Below are positions 1-6,315 of a stretch of DNA of 11,662 nucleotides, piece by piece. The stretch comes from CAZVRZ01 sp964629965 (GTDB lineage: Bacteria > Chloroflexota > Anaerolineae > Anaerolineales > UBA4823). Every line of letters starts with the position of its first letter. Position 1 is the stretch's first letter. The stretch lies in contig CAZVRZ010000159.1 in the NCBI GenBank assembly GCA_964629965.1, positions 1 to 11,662 on the forward strand. Direction: 5' to 3'. The notes under the pieces were generated by a model. It made no database searches and was not told the DNA's origin. It saw nothing but the letters and a program-made list of their open reading frames with translations. The position numbers were made by a program, and so were the translations under genes.

Positions 1-49
1 TTAGGATCATGTGCCGAAAGGCGTGAGGGTTCAAGTCCCTCCATCCCCA
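1..49 (+). tRNA. tRNA-Leu (anticodon UAG), 3' part only
   Basis: The window opens inside the anticodon loop (TTAGGA, positions 33-38 of the tRNA), giving anticodon UAG for leucine CUN codons. Next come the 3' anticodon-stem strand (7-11), a class II variable arm with a GCC/GGC stem closed by GAAA (13-22), and a T arm with stem GAGGG/CCCTC around the TTCAAGT loop (25-41). The 3' acceptor strand is CATCCCC (42-48) with discriminator A at 49. The T loop fixes the register, so the terminal CCA is not encoded and must be added after transcription. The predicted 5' acceptor strand GGGGATG lies outside the window. The long variable arm excludes all but Leu, Ser and bacterial Tyr, and the anticodon selects Leu. 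Confidence 0.9.
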
Positions 50-56
50 TGAATCT

Positions 57-77
57 CCCCTTCCGAGTTGGAAGGGG
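57..77 (+). other. Perfect 8-bp hairpin between tRNA-Leu and tig
   Basis: CCCCTTCC (57-64) pairs perfectly with GGAAGGGG (70-77) around the loop GAGTT. No T tract follows (the next bases are TCAATTAT), so it is not a standard intrinsic terminator. It lies between the tRNA 3' end and the tig ribosome binding site. It could help tRNA 3' processing, protect the 5' end of the processed tig mRNA, or act as a weak terminator. The function is inferred; only the inverted repeat is seen. Confidence 0.6.
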
Positions 78-99
78 TCAATTATGAAGGGAACCTGCT

Positions 100-1569
100 T
101 TGAAGATCGATAAAGAATTTCTCACCGACCACCAGGTCAAATTAACAGTTACAATGGAATCGGAAGCCCTGGAAGAGGCCCGCCAGCGCGCGGCGCGGAA
201 GATCGCTCAGAAAACCCGCATACCGGGGTTCCGACCAGGAAAAGCCCCCTACCAGGTGATCGTGCGCACCGTTGGCGAGGGCACAGTGCTCGAGGAAGCA
301 CTGGATATCCTGGTTAACGAAAACTATCCAAAGATCATCGATGAAGCGGAGATCGAACCATATAGTTCCGGTTCGTTGGAAAAGGTCGAAAGTGTTGATC
401 CCCCCACATTCATCTTCGTGGTCCCGCTCGAAGCGGAAGTGACGCTGGGCGATTTCCATGCGATTCGTTTCGCATACGAGCTGAAAGATATTACCGACGA
501 AGATGTAGATCAAACGATCGAGGATTTACGCGACCGCTTTGCATCGGTAGAGGCCGTAGACCGGGCTGCTCAAGAAAGCGATCAGGTATCTGTGCGATTA
601 AGTGCAGAACGCAAGAAAATTGAAGAGGGCAAAGATATTGCCCTGATCAAAGATCGCCCTTCACCCATCACAATCAACGCCGAAGATGACGATGTCAGCA
701 ACGAATGGCCTTTCCCGGGTTTTTCTCGCAAACTACTTGGCCTGAAGATTGGCGATGAGCTGTCTTTTGATTACACCTATTCAGAAGATTCGGTGCTCGA
801 ATCGCTGCGCGGCACCGATGCTATCTTCCATGTGAAAGTGGAAGAGGTCAGCCTGCGCCGCCTACCAGAGGTGGATGAGAAGTTCGCAAAAAACTTAGGG
901 AGTTTCGAGTCCGTTGACGAACTGCGCCAGGAAATCCGCAATGGCATGATCGAACAATCCAAAACAGAATATCATCGCGAATATGATGATAAGATCATGG
1001 AATCTATCCTGGCAGAAGCAACCATCAAGTATCCGCCTCAGATGCTTGAACAAGAGATGAACAGTTTCATGCGGCAGCTGGAAAACCGCCTGGCGCAGCA
1101 GAACCTGGATATGGCAACTTACTTAAAAACGCGCCAGATGGATGAAGCCGCCTTGCGAGAAGAACTGCGCCCCACTGCAGAAACCCGGTTAAAGCGCTCC
1201 CTGGTGCTTTACGAGATTGCCCAGGCTGAGAAGATTGAAGTCAACGAGCAAGAAGTTCAGGAACAATCCATCCGCACCTTGAACGAAGTTTCAAAATATT
1301 ATTCTCCCAAGGATGCCCGCAAGCTGGTCAACAATGAATTCATCCAGAACATCATCGGCAGTATCACCAGCGATCTGCTCGTGGACCATACTCTGGAGCA
1401 CTTGCGCAAGATCGCTCGCGGCGAGGATGTGAGTAAACCGGCTTCCGAGACCGAAACGAGCGAAGAAAAGGCGACCGATGCGGCGCCAGAGGGCGAAGCA
1501 GAAGCCATCCAGGAAGCTGTCCAGGAAACAAACCCCGAAGAAAATATTTCGGATGACGCCAAGGAATGA
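100..1569 (+). CDS. tig: Trigger factor (ribosome-associated chaperone, PPIase)
   Basis: This is trigger factor, the chaperone that docks at the ribosomal exit tunnel and shelters nascent chains. The N-terminal domain carries the ribosome-docking signature GFRPGKAP at residues 43-50. A divergent FKBP-type PPIase domain spans about 161-251, with PGFSRKLLGLKIGDE near 206-220. The C-terminal cradle domain begins at PEVDEKFAKNLG (about 256-267) and runs to about 435. The last 50 residues or so form a low-complexity, Glu/Asp/Ala-rich acidic tail, which makes the 489-residue protein longer than the 432-residue E. coli protein. The start is TTG at 100: an in-frame stop lies at 85-87, no ATG or GTG lies between, and an AAGGGA ribosome binding site at 87-92 is well spaced. 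A later Met would lose part of the ribosome-binding domain. It lies 38 bp upstream of clpP, so the two are probably co-transcribed. Confidence 0.96.
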   Translation: MKIDKEFLTDHQVKLTVTMESEALEEARQRAARKIAQKTRIPGFRPGKAPYQVIVRTVGEGTVLEEALDILVNENYPKIIDEAEIEPYSSGSLEKVESVDPPTFIFVVPLEAEVTLGDFHAIRFAYELKDITDEDVDQTIEDLRDRFASVEAVDRAAQESDQVSVRLSAERKKIEEGKDIALIKDRPSPITINAEDDDVSNEWPFPGFSRKLLGLKIGDELSFDYTYSEDSVLESLRGTDAIFHVKVEEVSLRRLPEVDEKFAKNLGSFESVDELRQEIRNGMIEQSKTEYHREYDDKIMESILAEATIKYPPQMLEQEMNSFMRQLENRLAQQNLDMATYLKTRQMDEAALREELRPTAETRLKRSLVLYEIAQAEKIEVNEQEVQEQSIRTLNEVSKYYSPKDARKLVNNEFIQNIIGSITSDLLVDHTLEHLRKIARGEDVSKPASETETSEEKATDAAPEGEAEAIQEAVQETNPEENISDDAKE

Positions 1570-1607
1570 CCGGCCTGGATCCATCGTCCATTAGAAAGGA
1601 AGGAACC

Positions 1608-2253
1608 ATGTTCAACCCAGATATTCTGTCGCTCGTCCCCATGGTGATCGAATCGACGCCCCGTGGAGAACGCGCCTATGATATTTTCTCGCTGCTGCTG
1701 CGCAACCGGATCATTTTTCTGGGCACGCCAATCAATGACCAGGTAGCCAACCTGATCGTGGCTCAACTGCTCTGGCTGAACCAGGAAGACCGGGAAGCAC
1801 CCATCTCGATGTATATTAACTCACCAGGCGGGGTAGTTTACGCCGGACTGGCAATCTACGATACAATGCAGATGCTCACCAATCCAATCAGCACCTTTGC
1901 GGTTGGGGTGACAGCCTCCTTTGGCACAGTTCTGCTGACCGCCGGCACCAAAGGCCAGCGTTATGCTCTGCCCCACGCCACACTGCATATGCACCAGCCG
2001 CTCGGCGGCGCGCAAGGCCAGGCCTCGGATATCGAAATCCAGGCACGCGAGATCTTACGCCTCAAAGCGCGCTTGAACGAGATCCTGGCTTTCCACACCG
2101 GACAATCGCTGGAAACCATCGACCGCGACACCGAGCGCGAAGCTGGGGATCACCAGGGCCGAGGCCAGAAGCGNNNNNNNNNNCAAGACGGCCGTAGAGT
2201 ATGGCTTGATCGACCAGATGCTCGAGCCGCCTGCAGAGAAGAAAATGCCCTAA
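1608..2253 (+). CDS. clpP: ATP-dependent Clp protease proteolytic subunit, broken by an assembly gap
   Basis: This is ClpP, the serine protease subunit that forms a tetradecameric barrel and degrades unfolded or tagged proteins fed to it by a Clp ATPase. Start ATG 1608 follows an AGGAAGGA ribosome binding site. The N-terminal part (LVPMVIE...RGERAYDIFS) and NSPGG (71-75) are typical. The catalytic Ser is S104 in VTASFG and the His is H129 in HMHQPLGG; their 25-residue spacing matches E. coli S97/H122. The DTER motif follows at 174-177, but the next codon, where the family has the catalytic Asp, reads GAA (2139-2141). From there the frame gives no ClpP sequence. Ten Ns follow at 2174-2183, and a typical end (VEYGLID then QMLEPPAEKKMP, stop 2251-2253) resumes in another frame. 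I read this as an assembly defect in an intact gene of roughly 200 residues. No clpX follows. Confidence 0.92.
2174..2183. other. Assembly gap (10 Ns) inside clpP
   Basis: Ten undetermined bases sit between two stretches that both look like the ClpP C-terminal region. Exactly ten Ns suggests a scaffolding placeholder, not a measured length. The flanking bases (about 2141-2173 and 2184-2190) look like low-quality contig ends, because the clpP reading frame is lost just before the gap and regained just after it. Confidence 0.95.
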
Positions 2254-2277
2254 ACGTCGCGCACCTATACGCAAAGC

Positions 2278-2334
2278 GGGTCAGTGAATGGTCGCAAGCT
2301 TCAACGCAACAATTCACTGGCCCATTGTTTTTTT
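2278..2334 (+). terminator. Rho-independent terminator of the tig-clpP operon
   Basis: GGGTCAGTGAAT (2278-2289) pairs with ATTCACTGGCCC (2312-2323) to give a 12-bp stem with a single G-U pair and a 22-nt loop. It is followed directly by a T-rich tract (TTGTTTTTTT, 2325-2334). It starts 24 bp after the clpP stop codon and ends 13 bp before the ATG of the next gene, so it should separate tig-clpP from the HAD/rlmN pair. A competing small hairpin AACAAT/ATTGTT (2308-2313/2324-2329) overlaps its right arm. Confidence 0.85.
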
Positions 2335-2347
2335 ATGAAAGAGTGTT

Positions 2348-3181
2348 ATGAACCAAATTTCATCATCCAGTGAAAGTCGGATGAAAGCGCAGCAAAAGCA
2401 ATTGCACGGCATGATCCTGGATATGGACGGCGTGCTCTGGCAGGATACGCACCCGATCGGCGATCTACCGGTCCTGTTCCGGCAGATGAGCGACCTGGGA
2501 CTGAGGGTGATCCTGGCAACCAATAACTCCACCCGCACGGTGGGCGAGTACCAGGATAAGGTGCGCTCCTTTGGCGTGGAATTGGAAGCCTGGCAAATCG
2601 TAAATTCATCCATGGCGACTGTGCATTACCTGAAGAGCCAGTTTCCCCAGGGCGGGCCAGTCTATGTCTTTGGTGAAAAAGCCTTGATCGATACACTGGA
2701 TGAAGCAGGATTCTTTTACGAGGAAACTCAACCTCTGGCAGTGGTTGCCGGGATGGATCGCTCGGCAACTTACGAGAAACTGCGCCGGGCCACCTTGCTG
2801 ATCCGCAGTGGGCTGCCTTTCATTGCGACCAATCCCGACCGCACATTCCCCACTCCCGATGGCCTGATCCCTGGCACGGGTGCACTGCTGGCTGCCATGC
2901 AAGCCGCCACGGATGTGCAGCCGGTGATCTGTGGAAAACCATCGCCGCGTATGTACCAGATTGCTATGGAAAGCTTGGGCAGTACTCCTGTTACCACCCT
3001 CGTGGTAGGAGACCGCCCGGAAACAGATATCGCCGGTGCGCAAGAACTTGGATGCCAGTCGGCATTGGTGCTGTCCGGCGTGACCACGGTGGAACAAGCC
3101 AGGCGCTGGCAGCCCCAGCCGGATATCCTTGCTGCCAACCTGGAAGCCGTATTGCACCTGCTACAGGCAAGCCATGACTGA
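2348..3181 (+). CDS. HAD superfamily class IIA phosphatase (NagD / phosphoglycolate phosphatase type)
   Basis: This is a 277-residue cytoplasmic haloacid-dehalogenase-type hydrolase that removes phosphate from small metabolites through an aspartyl-phosphate intermediate. Motif I is LDMDGVLW, with nucleophile D25 and acid/base D27. Motif II is ATNNST (57-62), the motif III Lys is K197 in CGKPSP, and the motif IV acids are D222 and D227 in VVGDRPETDIAGA. NPDRTFPTPDG (162-172) and PGTGAL (175-180) are typical of class IIA enzymes with a C2 cap, such as NagD and phosphoglycolate/pNPP phosphatases. The exact substrate cannot be read from the sequence. ATG 2348 is preceded by a weak AAAGAG only 4 nt away; Met12 (2381) and Met22 (2411) are alternatives that would keep motif I. 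The 3' end overlaps rlmN by 8 bp, which suggests translational coupling. Confidence 0.93.
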   Translation: MNQISSSSESRMKAQQKQLHGMILDMDGVLWQDTHPIGDLPVLFRQMSDLGLRVILATNNSTRTVGEYQDKVRSFGVELEAWQIVNSSMATVHYLKSQFPQGGPVYVFGEKALIDTLDEAGFFYEETQPLAVVAGMDRSATYEKLRRATLLIRSGLPFIATNPDRTFPTPDGLIPGTGALLAAMQAATDVQPVICGKPSPRMYQIAMESLGSTPVTTLVVGDRPETDIAGAQELGCQSALVLSGVTTVEQARRWQPQPDILAANLEAVLHLLQASHD

Positions 3182-4283
3182 CTCAAGGTCTGCCGGTGCA
3201 TCAATTTTCGATCTGGATCTCCCAGAGATCACCGCGTTATTGGGAACCTGGGGAGAACCTGCCTATCGCGCCAGGCAAATCTGGCAAGGCCTGTATCACC
3301 AGCTTTATGTCACTCCAGAACAATTCAGCACGATTTCCAAAAACTTGCGACAAAAACTGGCCGAGCATTTTGGGTGCGCTGATGAGAGCGGCAAAAGCAT
3401 TACGTTCAGCAGGCTGAAGCCAACTTCGGTGTTAAACTCAAGCGATGGAGAAACGCGTAAAACTCTGTTTGAACTGCCGGATGGGCGACTGATCGAGGCG
3501 GTCCTGATGCGGTACGAACGCCGGCGCACGCTTTGTATCTCGACCCAATCCGGCTGCGCGATGGGCTGTGTTTTCTGCGCAACCGGGCAAATGGGTTTCT
3601 TTCGCCAACTTAGCAGCGGCGAGATCCTTGAACAGGTGCTGTTCTATGCTCGCCAACTGGCGCCGCAGGATGAAAAAGTTACCAACGTGGTGATCATGGG
3701 GATGGGCGAGCCGTTTCATAATTACGAGGCAACCATGCAGGCCGTGGCGCGCCTGAACCAGCCGGATGGTTTCAACCTAGGCGCCCGCCGCTTTACGATC
3801 TCTACAGTGGGGTTGGCGCCGGCGATCAGGCGTTTCGCCGAGGAAGGCTGCCAGGTAAACCTGGCAGTCTCACTGCACGCGGCCAATGATCAACTGCGCA
3901 CCTCCATGCTGCCGATCAATCGCCGGTACCCACTCGAAGCATTATTTGAGGCGTGCCTGTATTATGTGCAAAAGACCAGGCGGCGCCTCACGTTCGAATG
4001 GGCTTTGATCGAGGGGATCAACGATACCCCCGACCAGGCTCGCCAATTGGCACAGCGATTGCAACCTTTTCACATCAATCAATCGACCTTGTGCCACGTG
4101 AACGCTATTCCGCTGAACCCCACCCATCGCTACGACGGCAAACCGACCACCCAAGAACGCGCCAGGGCTTTTCAAGCCGAACTGGAGCAGCGAGGCATTC
4201 CTTGCACGATCCGGCTGCGGCGCGGCATCGATATCCAGGCCGGCTGCGGGCAGTTGGCCGGAAGCAACCTGCAAGCATTATAA
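3174..4283 (+). CDS. rlmN: Dual-specificity 23S rRNA/tRNA adenine C2 methyltransferase (radical SAM)
   Basis: RlmN uses S-adenosylmethionine and a [4Fe-4S] cluster to methylate C2 of A2503 (E. coli numbering) in 23S rRNA and of A37 in certain tRNAs. From ATG 3174 the protein has 369 residues, the usual length. The cluster cysteines are C128, C132 and C135 in SGCAMGCVFC. MGMGEPFHNY (175-184), STVGLAPAIRRF (210-221) and VSLHAAND (232-239) are family motifs. C358 in AGCGQLAG is the methyl-carrying cysteine (E. coli C355), and C121 matches E. coli C118. All catalytic residues are present. An upstream in-frame start at 3129 would add 15 residues lying inside the HAD gene; 3174 fits family length and overlaps the HAD stop in the usual coupled fashion. 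The Shine-Dalgarno sequence is weak. Confidence 0.96.
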   Translation: MTDSRSAGASIFDLDLPEITALLGTWGEPAYRARQIWQGLYHQLYVTPEQFSTISKNLRQKLAEHFGCADESGKSITFSRLKPTSVLNSSDGETRKTLFELPDGRLIEAVLMRYERRRTLCISTQSGCAMGCVFCATGQMGFFRQLSSGEILEQVLFYARQLAPQDEKVTNVVIMGMGEPFHNYEATMQAVARLNQPDGFNLGARRFTISTVGLAPAIRRFAEEGCQVNLAVSLHAANDQLRTSMLPINRRYPLEALFEACLYYVQKTRRRLTFEWALIEGINDTPDQARQLAQRLQPFHINQSTLCHVNAIPLNPTHRYDGKPTTQERARAFQAELEQRGIPCTIRLRRGIDIQAGCGQLAGSNLQAL

Positions 4284-4290
4284 TAGCTGC
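4254..4290 (+). promoter_or_regulatory. Candidate promoter for the M14 gene giving a leaderless mRNA
   Basis: A perfect TATAAT box (4279-4284) overlaps the rlmN stop codon and ends 6 bp before the ATG of the carboxypeptidase gene. TTGGCC (4254-4259) is a 4/6 match to the -35 consensus with a 19-bp spacer. Transcription from such a -10 would begin at or within a base or two of the A of the ATG. The bases before the ATG contain no purine-rich ribosome binding site, which fits a leaderless transcript. This is inferred from sequence; random occurrence of a TATAAT is possible. Confidence 0.5.
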
Positions 4291-5916
4291 ATGCCTTCTC
4301 CTTGTCGCACAAAACGATCTTCCAGGTTGGCAAGATGGTTTTTGTTGTGGGTGATGTTAATACTGATCGTTTCGGCTCCGGCTGAGGCAGCCGACATCTC
4401 GAACCAGGTCCAGGTTGTAAAAGTTCGCTACACTTCGCAGCAAGCATTACAGCGCGCTGCAGATCAACTGGATATCTGGATCGTCGACCAGGAACAACAC
4501 ACTTTTACCGCCCGAGTTTCTCCGGCAGAATTTCAATGGCTGGCAGAGTTGGGCTATGTTATAGAAATCGATCCAGCGCATAACGATCAGCAGTTAAGCC
4601 CGAACGATCAGGCGTGTTATCGCACCATAGACTCTCTTTATGCAGAATTACAGCAGTATACCAGCGCGTTTCATGATCTGACCGAACTGATTGAGATCGG
4701 GCGATCGTACGAAGGCCGCCCCCTGTATGTGCTGCGGCTGACCAGCCAAGCGCAAACCGGTGAAAAGCCCCGCCTGTTCGTGATGGCAAATATTCACGGT
4801 CGAGAGATGATCACACCAGAAGCCGCCATGCAGTTTATCGACCGCCTCTTGAACGGCTACGGCATTGATGCAAACATCACCTGGCTGCTGGATTGGCACG
4901 AGATCTACATCATGCCCTCGGCCAACCCGGATGGGCATATACGCAACGAACTCTACCCAACTTATTGGCGCAAGAACACCCAGGCTTACGGACGCTGCAG
5001 CGAATTTCAAATAGGAGTTGACTTAAACCGCAACCATTCTCACCAATGGGGAACTGGTGGTTCCAGCACAGACCCGTGCTCCGACACCTACCGCGGCCCC
5101 AGCGCAGCCTCCGAGCCGGAGACTCAGGCCTTGCAAGACTTTGTGCGCAGCCTGTTTCCCGACCAACGCGGCCCGGAAGATACTGACCCTGCACCCCCAG
5201 ATGCCACCGGTATCTTGATCTCCTTACATTCGTACAGCAACCTGGTGTTATGGCCGTGGGGGTGGACCTATTCGGCCGCGCCCAACAGCACCGCGCTGGG
5301 TGTGCTGGGCAAAAAATTGGCTCAATTCAATGGGTACACTGCGATCCAGGCAAACGGCTTATATGTTGCCAGTGGCATTACGGATGATTGGGCATACGGC
5401 GAGCTTGGCATTGCATCCTATACATTCGAGATTGGATCGGAAGCAGACGGTTTCTACCCGGATTGCAGCCAGTATGCCGCCCTGATCGAACCCAACCTGA
5501 ACGCCTTGCTGTATGCAGCCAGGGTGGCGCGCACACCTTATCTGACAGCTTTTGGCCCAGATACAGTAAGCGTCCAGATCACCCCGGCAATAGTCCGGGC
5601 CGGCGAAACGATCACGCTCACTGCCCGCATCGATGATCGGAATAACGGCAATCAACCGGTGACTGCCGCCGAAGCCTACCTTGATCTTCCCCCCTGGGCA
5701 GGGGGAACGCCCCTGCCCATGCAGGCAACGGATGCCGTCTGGGATACCCCAAACGAAAACGTATCGCTGTCATTGGACAGCGACACAACCGCATACGGGC
5801 GGCATATCGTGTATGTGCGCGGCCAGGATGCAGAAGGAGCCTGGGGGCCTGTCACGGCAGTCTTCCTGGCTGCCGGTTCGCAACAAGATGTCTTCCTGCC
5901 ATTATTAGCCAGATAG
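4291..5916 (+). CDS. Secreted zinc carboxypeptidase, peptidase family M14 (carboxypeptidase T-like)
   Basis: This is a 541-residue exported metallocarboxypeptidase that removes C-terminal amino acids from peptides outside the cell. A basic n-region and hydrophobic core (about 15-29) precede a likely signal-peptidase site after AEA (about 33). A prodomain-like segment follows to about 105. The catalytic domain (about 110-415) has the zinc pair H169/E172 in IHGREM, NPDG at 212-215, substrate-site Asn/Arg in DLNRN (244-248), third zinc ligand H313 in SLHSYSN, and catalytic E380 in SYTFEIG. A beta-sandwich, Ig-like segment (about 421-530) leads to the terminal peptide DVFLPLLAR (533-541), which may act in sorting or anchoring. 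ATG 4291 lies 7 bp after the rlmN stop, without a Shine-Dalgarno sequence. It probably has its own promoter at the rlmN end. Substrate preference cannot be decided here. Confidence 0.94.
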   Translation: MPSPCRTKRSSRLARWFLLWVMLILIVSAPAEAADISNQVQVVKVRYTSQQALQRAADQLDIWIVDQEQHTFTARVSPAEFQWLAELGYVIEIDPAHNDQQLSPNDQACYRTIDSLYAELQQYTSAFHDLTELIEIGRSYEGRPLYVLRLTSQAQTGEKPRLFVMANIHGREMITPEAAMQFIDRLLNGYGIDANITWLLDWHEIYIMPSANPDGHIRNELYPTYWRKNTQAYGRCSEFQIGVDLNRNHSHQWGTGGSSTDPCSDTYRGPSAASEPETQALQDFVRSLFPDQRGPEDTDPAPPDATGILISLHSYSNLVLWPWGWTYSAAPNSTALGVLGKKLAQFNGYTAIQANGLYVASGITDDWAYGELGIASYTFEIGSEADGFYPDCSQYAALIEPNLNALLYAARVARTPYLTAFGPDTVSVQITPAIVRAGETITLTARIDDRNNGNQPVTAAEAYLDLPPWAGGTPLPMQATDAVWDTPNENVSLSLDSDTTAYGRHIVYVRGQDAEGAWGPVTAVFLAAGSQQDVFLPLLAR

Positions 5917-5975
5917 AGAACAAATGGCGTGGGTGATGAAGATGGGTCATTTCATCTTTCGAGATTGAAAATATC

Positions 5976-6005
5976 TTGACACTCATTCCTATTTTATGGT
6001 ATCGT
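5976..6005 (+). promoter_or_regulatory. Sigma70-like promoter upstream of the S8 protease gene
   Basis: A perfect -35 box TTGACA (5976-5981) is followed after 18 bp by TATCGT (6000-6005), a 4/6 match to TATAAT that keeps the important first, second and last bases. The spacer is AT-rich. Transcription would start near 6012, leaving a leader of about 300 nt before the S8 start codon. It is the best promoter match in the gap. Confidence 0.55.
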
Positions 6006-6171
6006 ATATCCCAACAAAACTGCAAGCAATCCAGCATTCAATCGCAGAACTCTGCCAGTTGACCAAAATTCCATGAGCTTCTATAAGCAGAGTATCCTAT
6101 TGTTGACGAGCCAGATGGCATTTTCAGTGTTGATCGCTCAACCAGTCGTTTGTGATACCAGCCAATTTCAG

Positions 6172-6199
6172 ATCAGTGCAGTGCGGTTACAGTGCTGAT
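6172..6199 (+). other. Stem-loop in the S8 leader
   Basis: ATCAGTGC (6172-6179) can pair with GTGCTGAT (6192-6199) as an 8-bp stem with two G-U pairs around a 12-nt loop. A T/C-rich run (TTCTTTTC) follows. It could be a weak attenuator or simply structure in the leader. The evidence is a single imperfect inverted repeat. Confidence 0.3.
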
Positions 6200-6237
6200 T
6201 TCTTTTCATGCGCTATTGATCCCCCACCCTATGATCA

Positions 6238-6247
6238 AGGAGGTGAA
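6238..6247 (+). promoter_or_regulatory. Orphan extended Shine-Dalgarno sequence in the S8 leader
   Basis: AAGGAGGTGA is a continuous 10-base complement to the conserved 3' end of 16S rRNA, and AATCC after it nearly extends the match. No ATG or GTG lies within the usual 5-10 bases downstream. The nearest possible start is TTG at 6262, 14 bases away and in frame with the S8 gene. It lies 68 nt upstream of the likely S8 start, so it may be a ribosome standby site. Confidence 0.5.
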
Positions 6248-6303
6248 TCCAACCAATCGAATTGTTTGAACGGCATCTTGTAAAAAGTTCCACTATTCTT
6301 TAT

Positions 6304-6309
6304 GGAGGT
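6304..6309 (+). promoter_or_regulatory. Ribosome binding site deciding the S8 protease start
   Basis: GGAGGT (6304-6309) lies 6 bases before ATG 6316. It selects this Met, which begins a canonical signal peptide, over the in-frame TTG at 6262. Confidence 0.8.
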
Positions 6310-6315
6310 TATCGA

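Larger units (their letters stand above)
5917..6315. other. Gene-free stretch with promoter and putative long leader
   Basis: These 399 bp separate the M14 stop from the S8 start. The left end holds a weak hairpin (AAGATG 5939-5944 / CATCTT 5953-5958) without a T tract, so there is no convincing terminator for the M14 gene. A sigma70-like promoter follows at 5976-6005. The rest would be a leader of about 300 nt containing small stem-loops (GTTGA/TCAAC 6129-6142; ATCAGTGC/GTGCTGAT 6172-6199), an unusually complete Shine-Dalgarno sequence at 6238-6247, and the ribosome binding site proper at 6304-6309. I recognise no known riboswitch class or RNA gene in it. Confidence 0.6.

Noticed and set aside
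1566..1607. An upstream start for clpP overlapping the tig stop.
   Set aside because: ATG 1608 has a strong ribosome binding site and gives the usual ClpP N-terminus.
2254..2351. Continuation of the first clpP frame through the Ns to a stop at 2349-2351.
   Set aside because: The residues do not resemble ClpP, and the true ClpP end (VEYGLID then QML) is in another frame stopping at 2251-2253.
3129..3173. An upstream start for rlmN inside the HAD gene.
   Set aside because: The added residues are the out-of-frame reading of HAD sequence, and ATG 3174 gives the normal family length.
5935..5959. A possible terminator after the M14 gene.
   Set aside because: The stem is short (6 bp plus wobble pairs) and has no T tract; I kept it only as a note in the intergenic description.
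6073..6198. A 41-codon reading frame in the S8 leader (ATG 6073 to TGA 6198) with a hydrophobic middle, possibly a leader peptide or small secreted peptide.
   Set aside because: No Shine-Dalgarno sequence precedes its ATG, it matches nothing I recognise, and an open frame of this length is expected by chance.
6262..6315. An 18-residue N-terminal extension of the S8 protease from TTG 6262.
   Set aside because: ATG 6316 has a properly placed GGAGGT and begins a normal signal peptide; the extension would add charged residues before it and its spacing to the upstream Shine-Dalgarno is poor.
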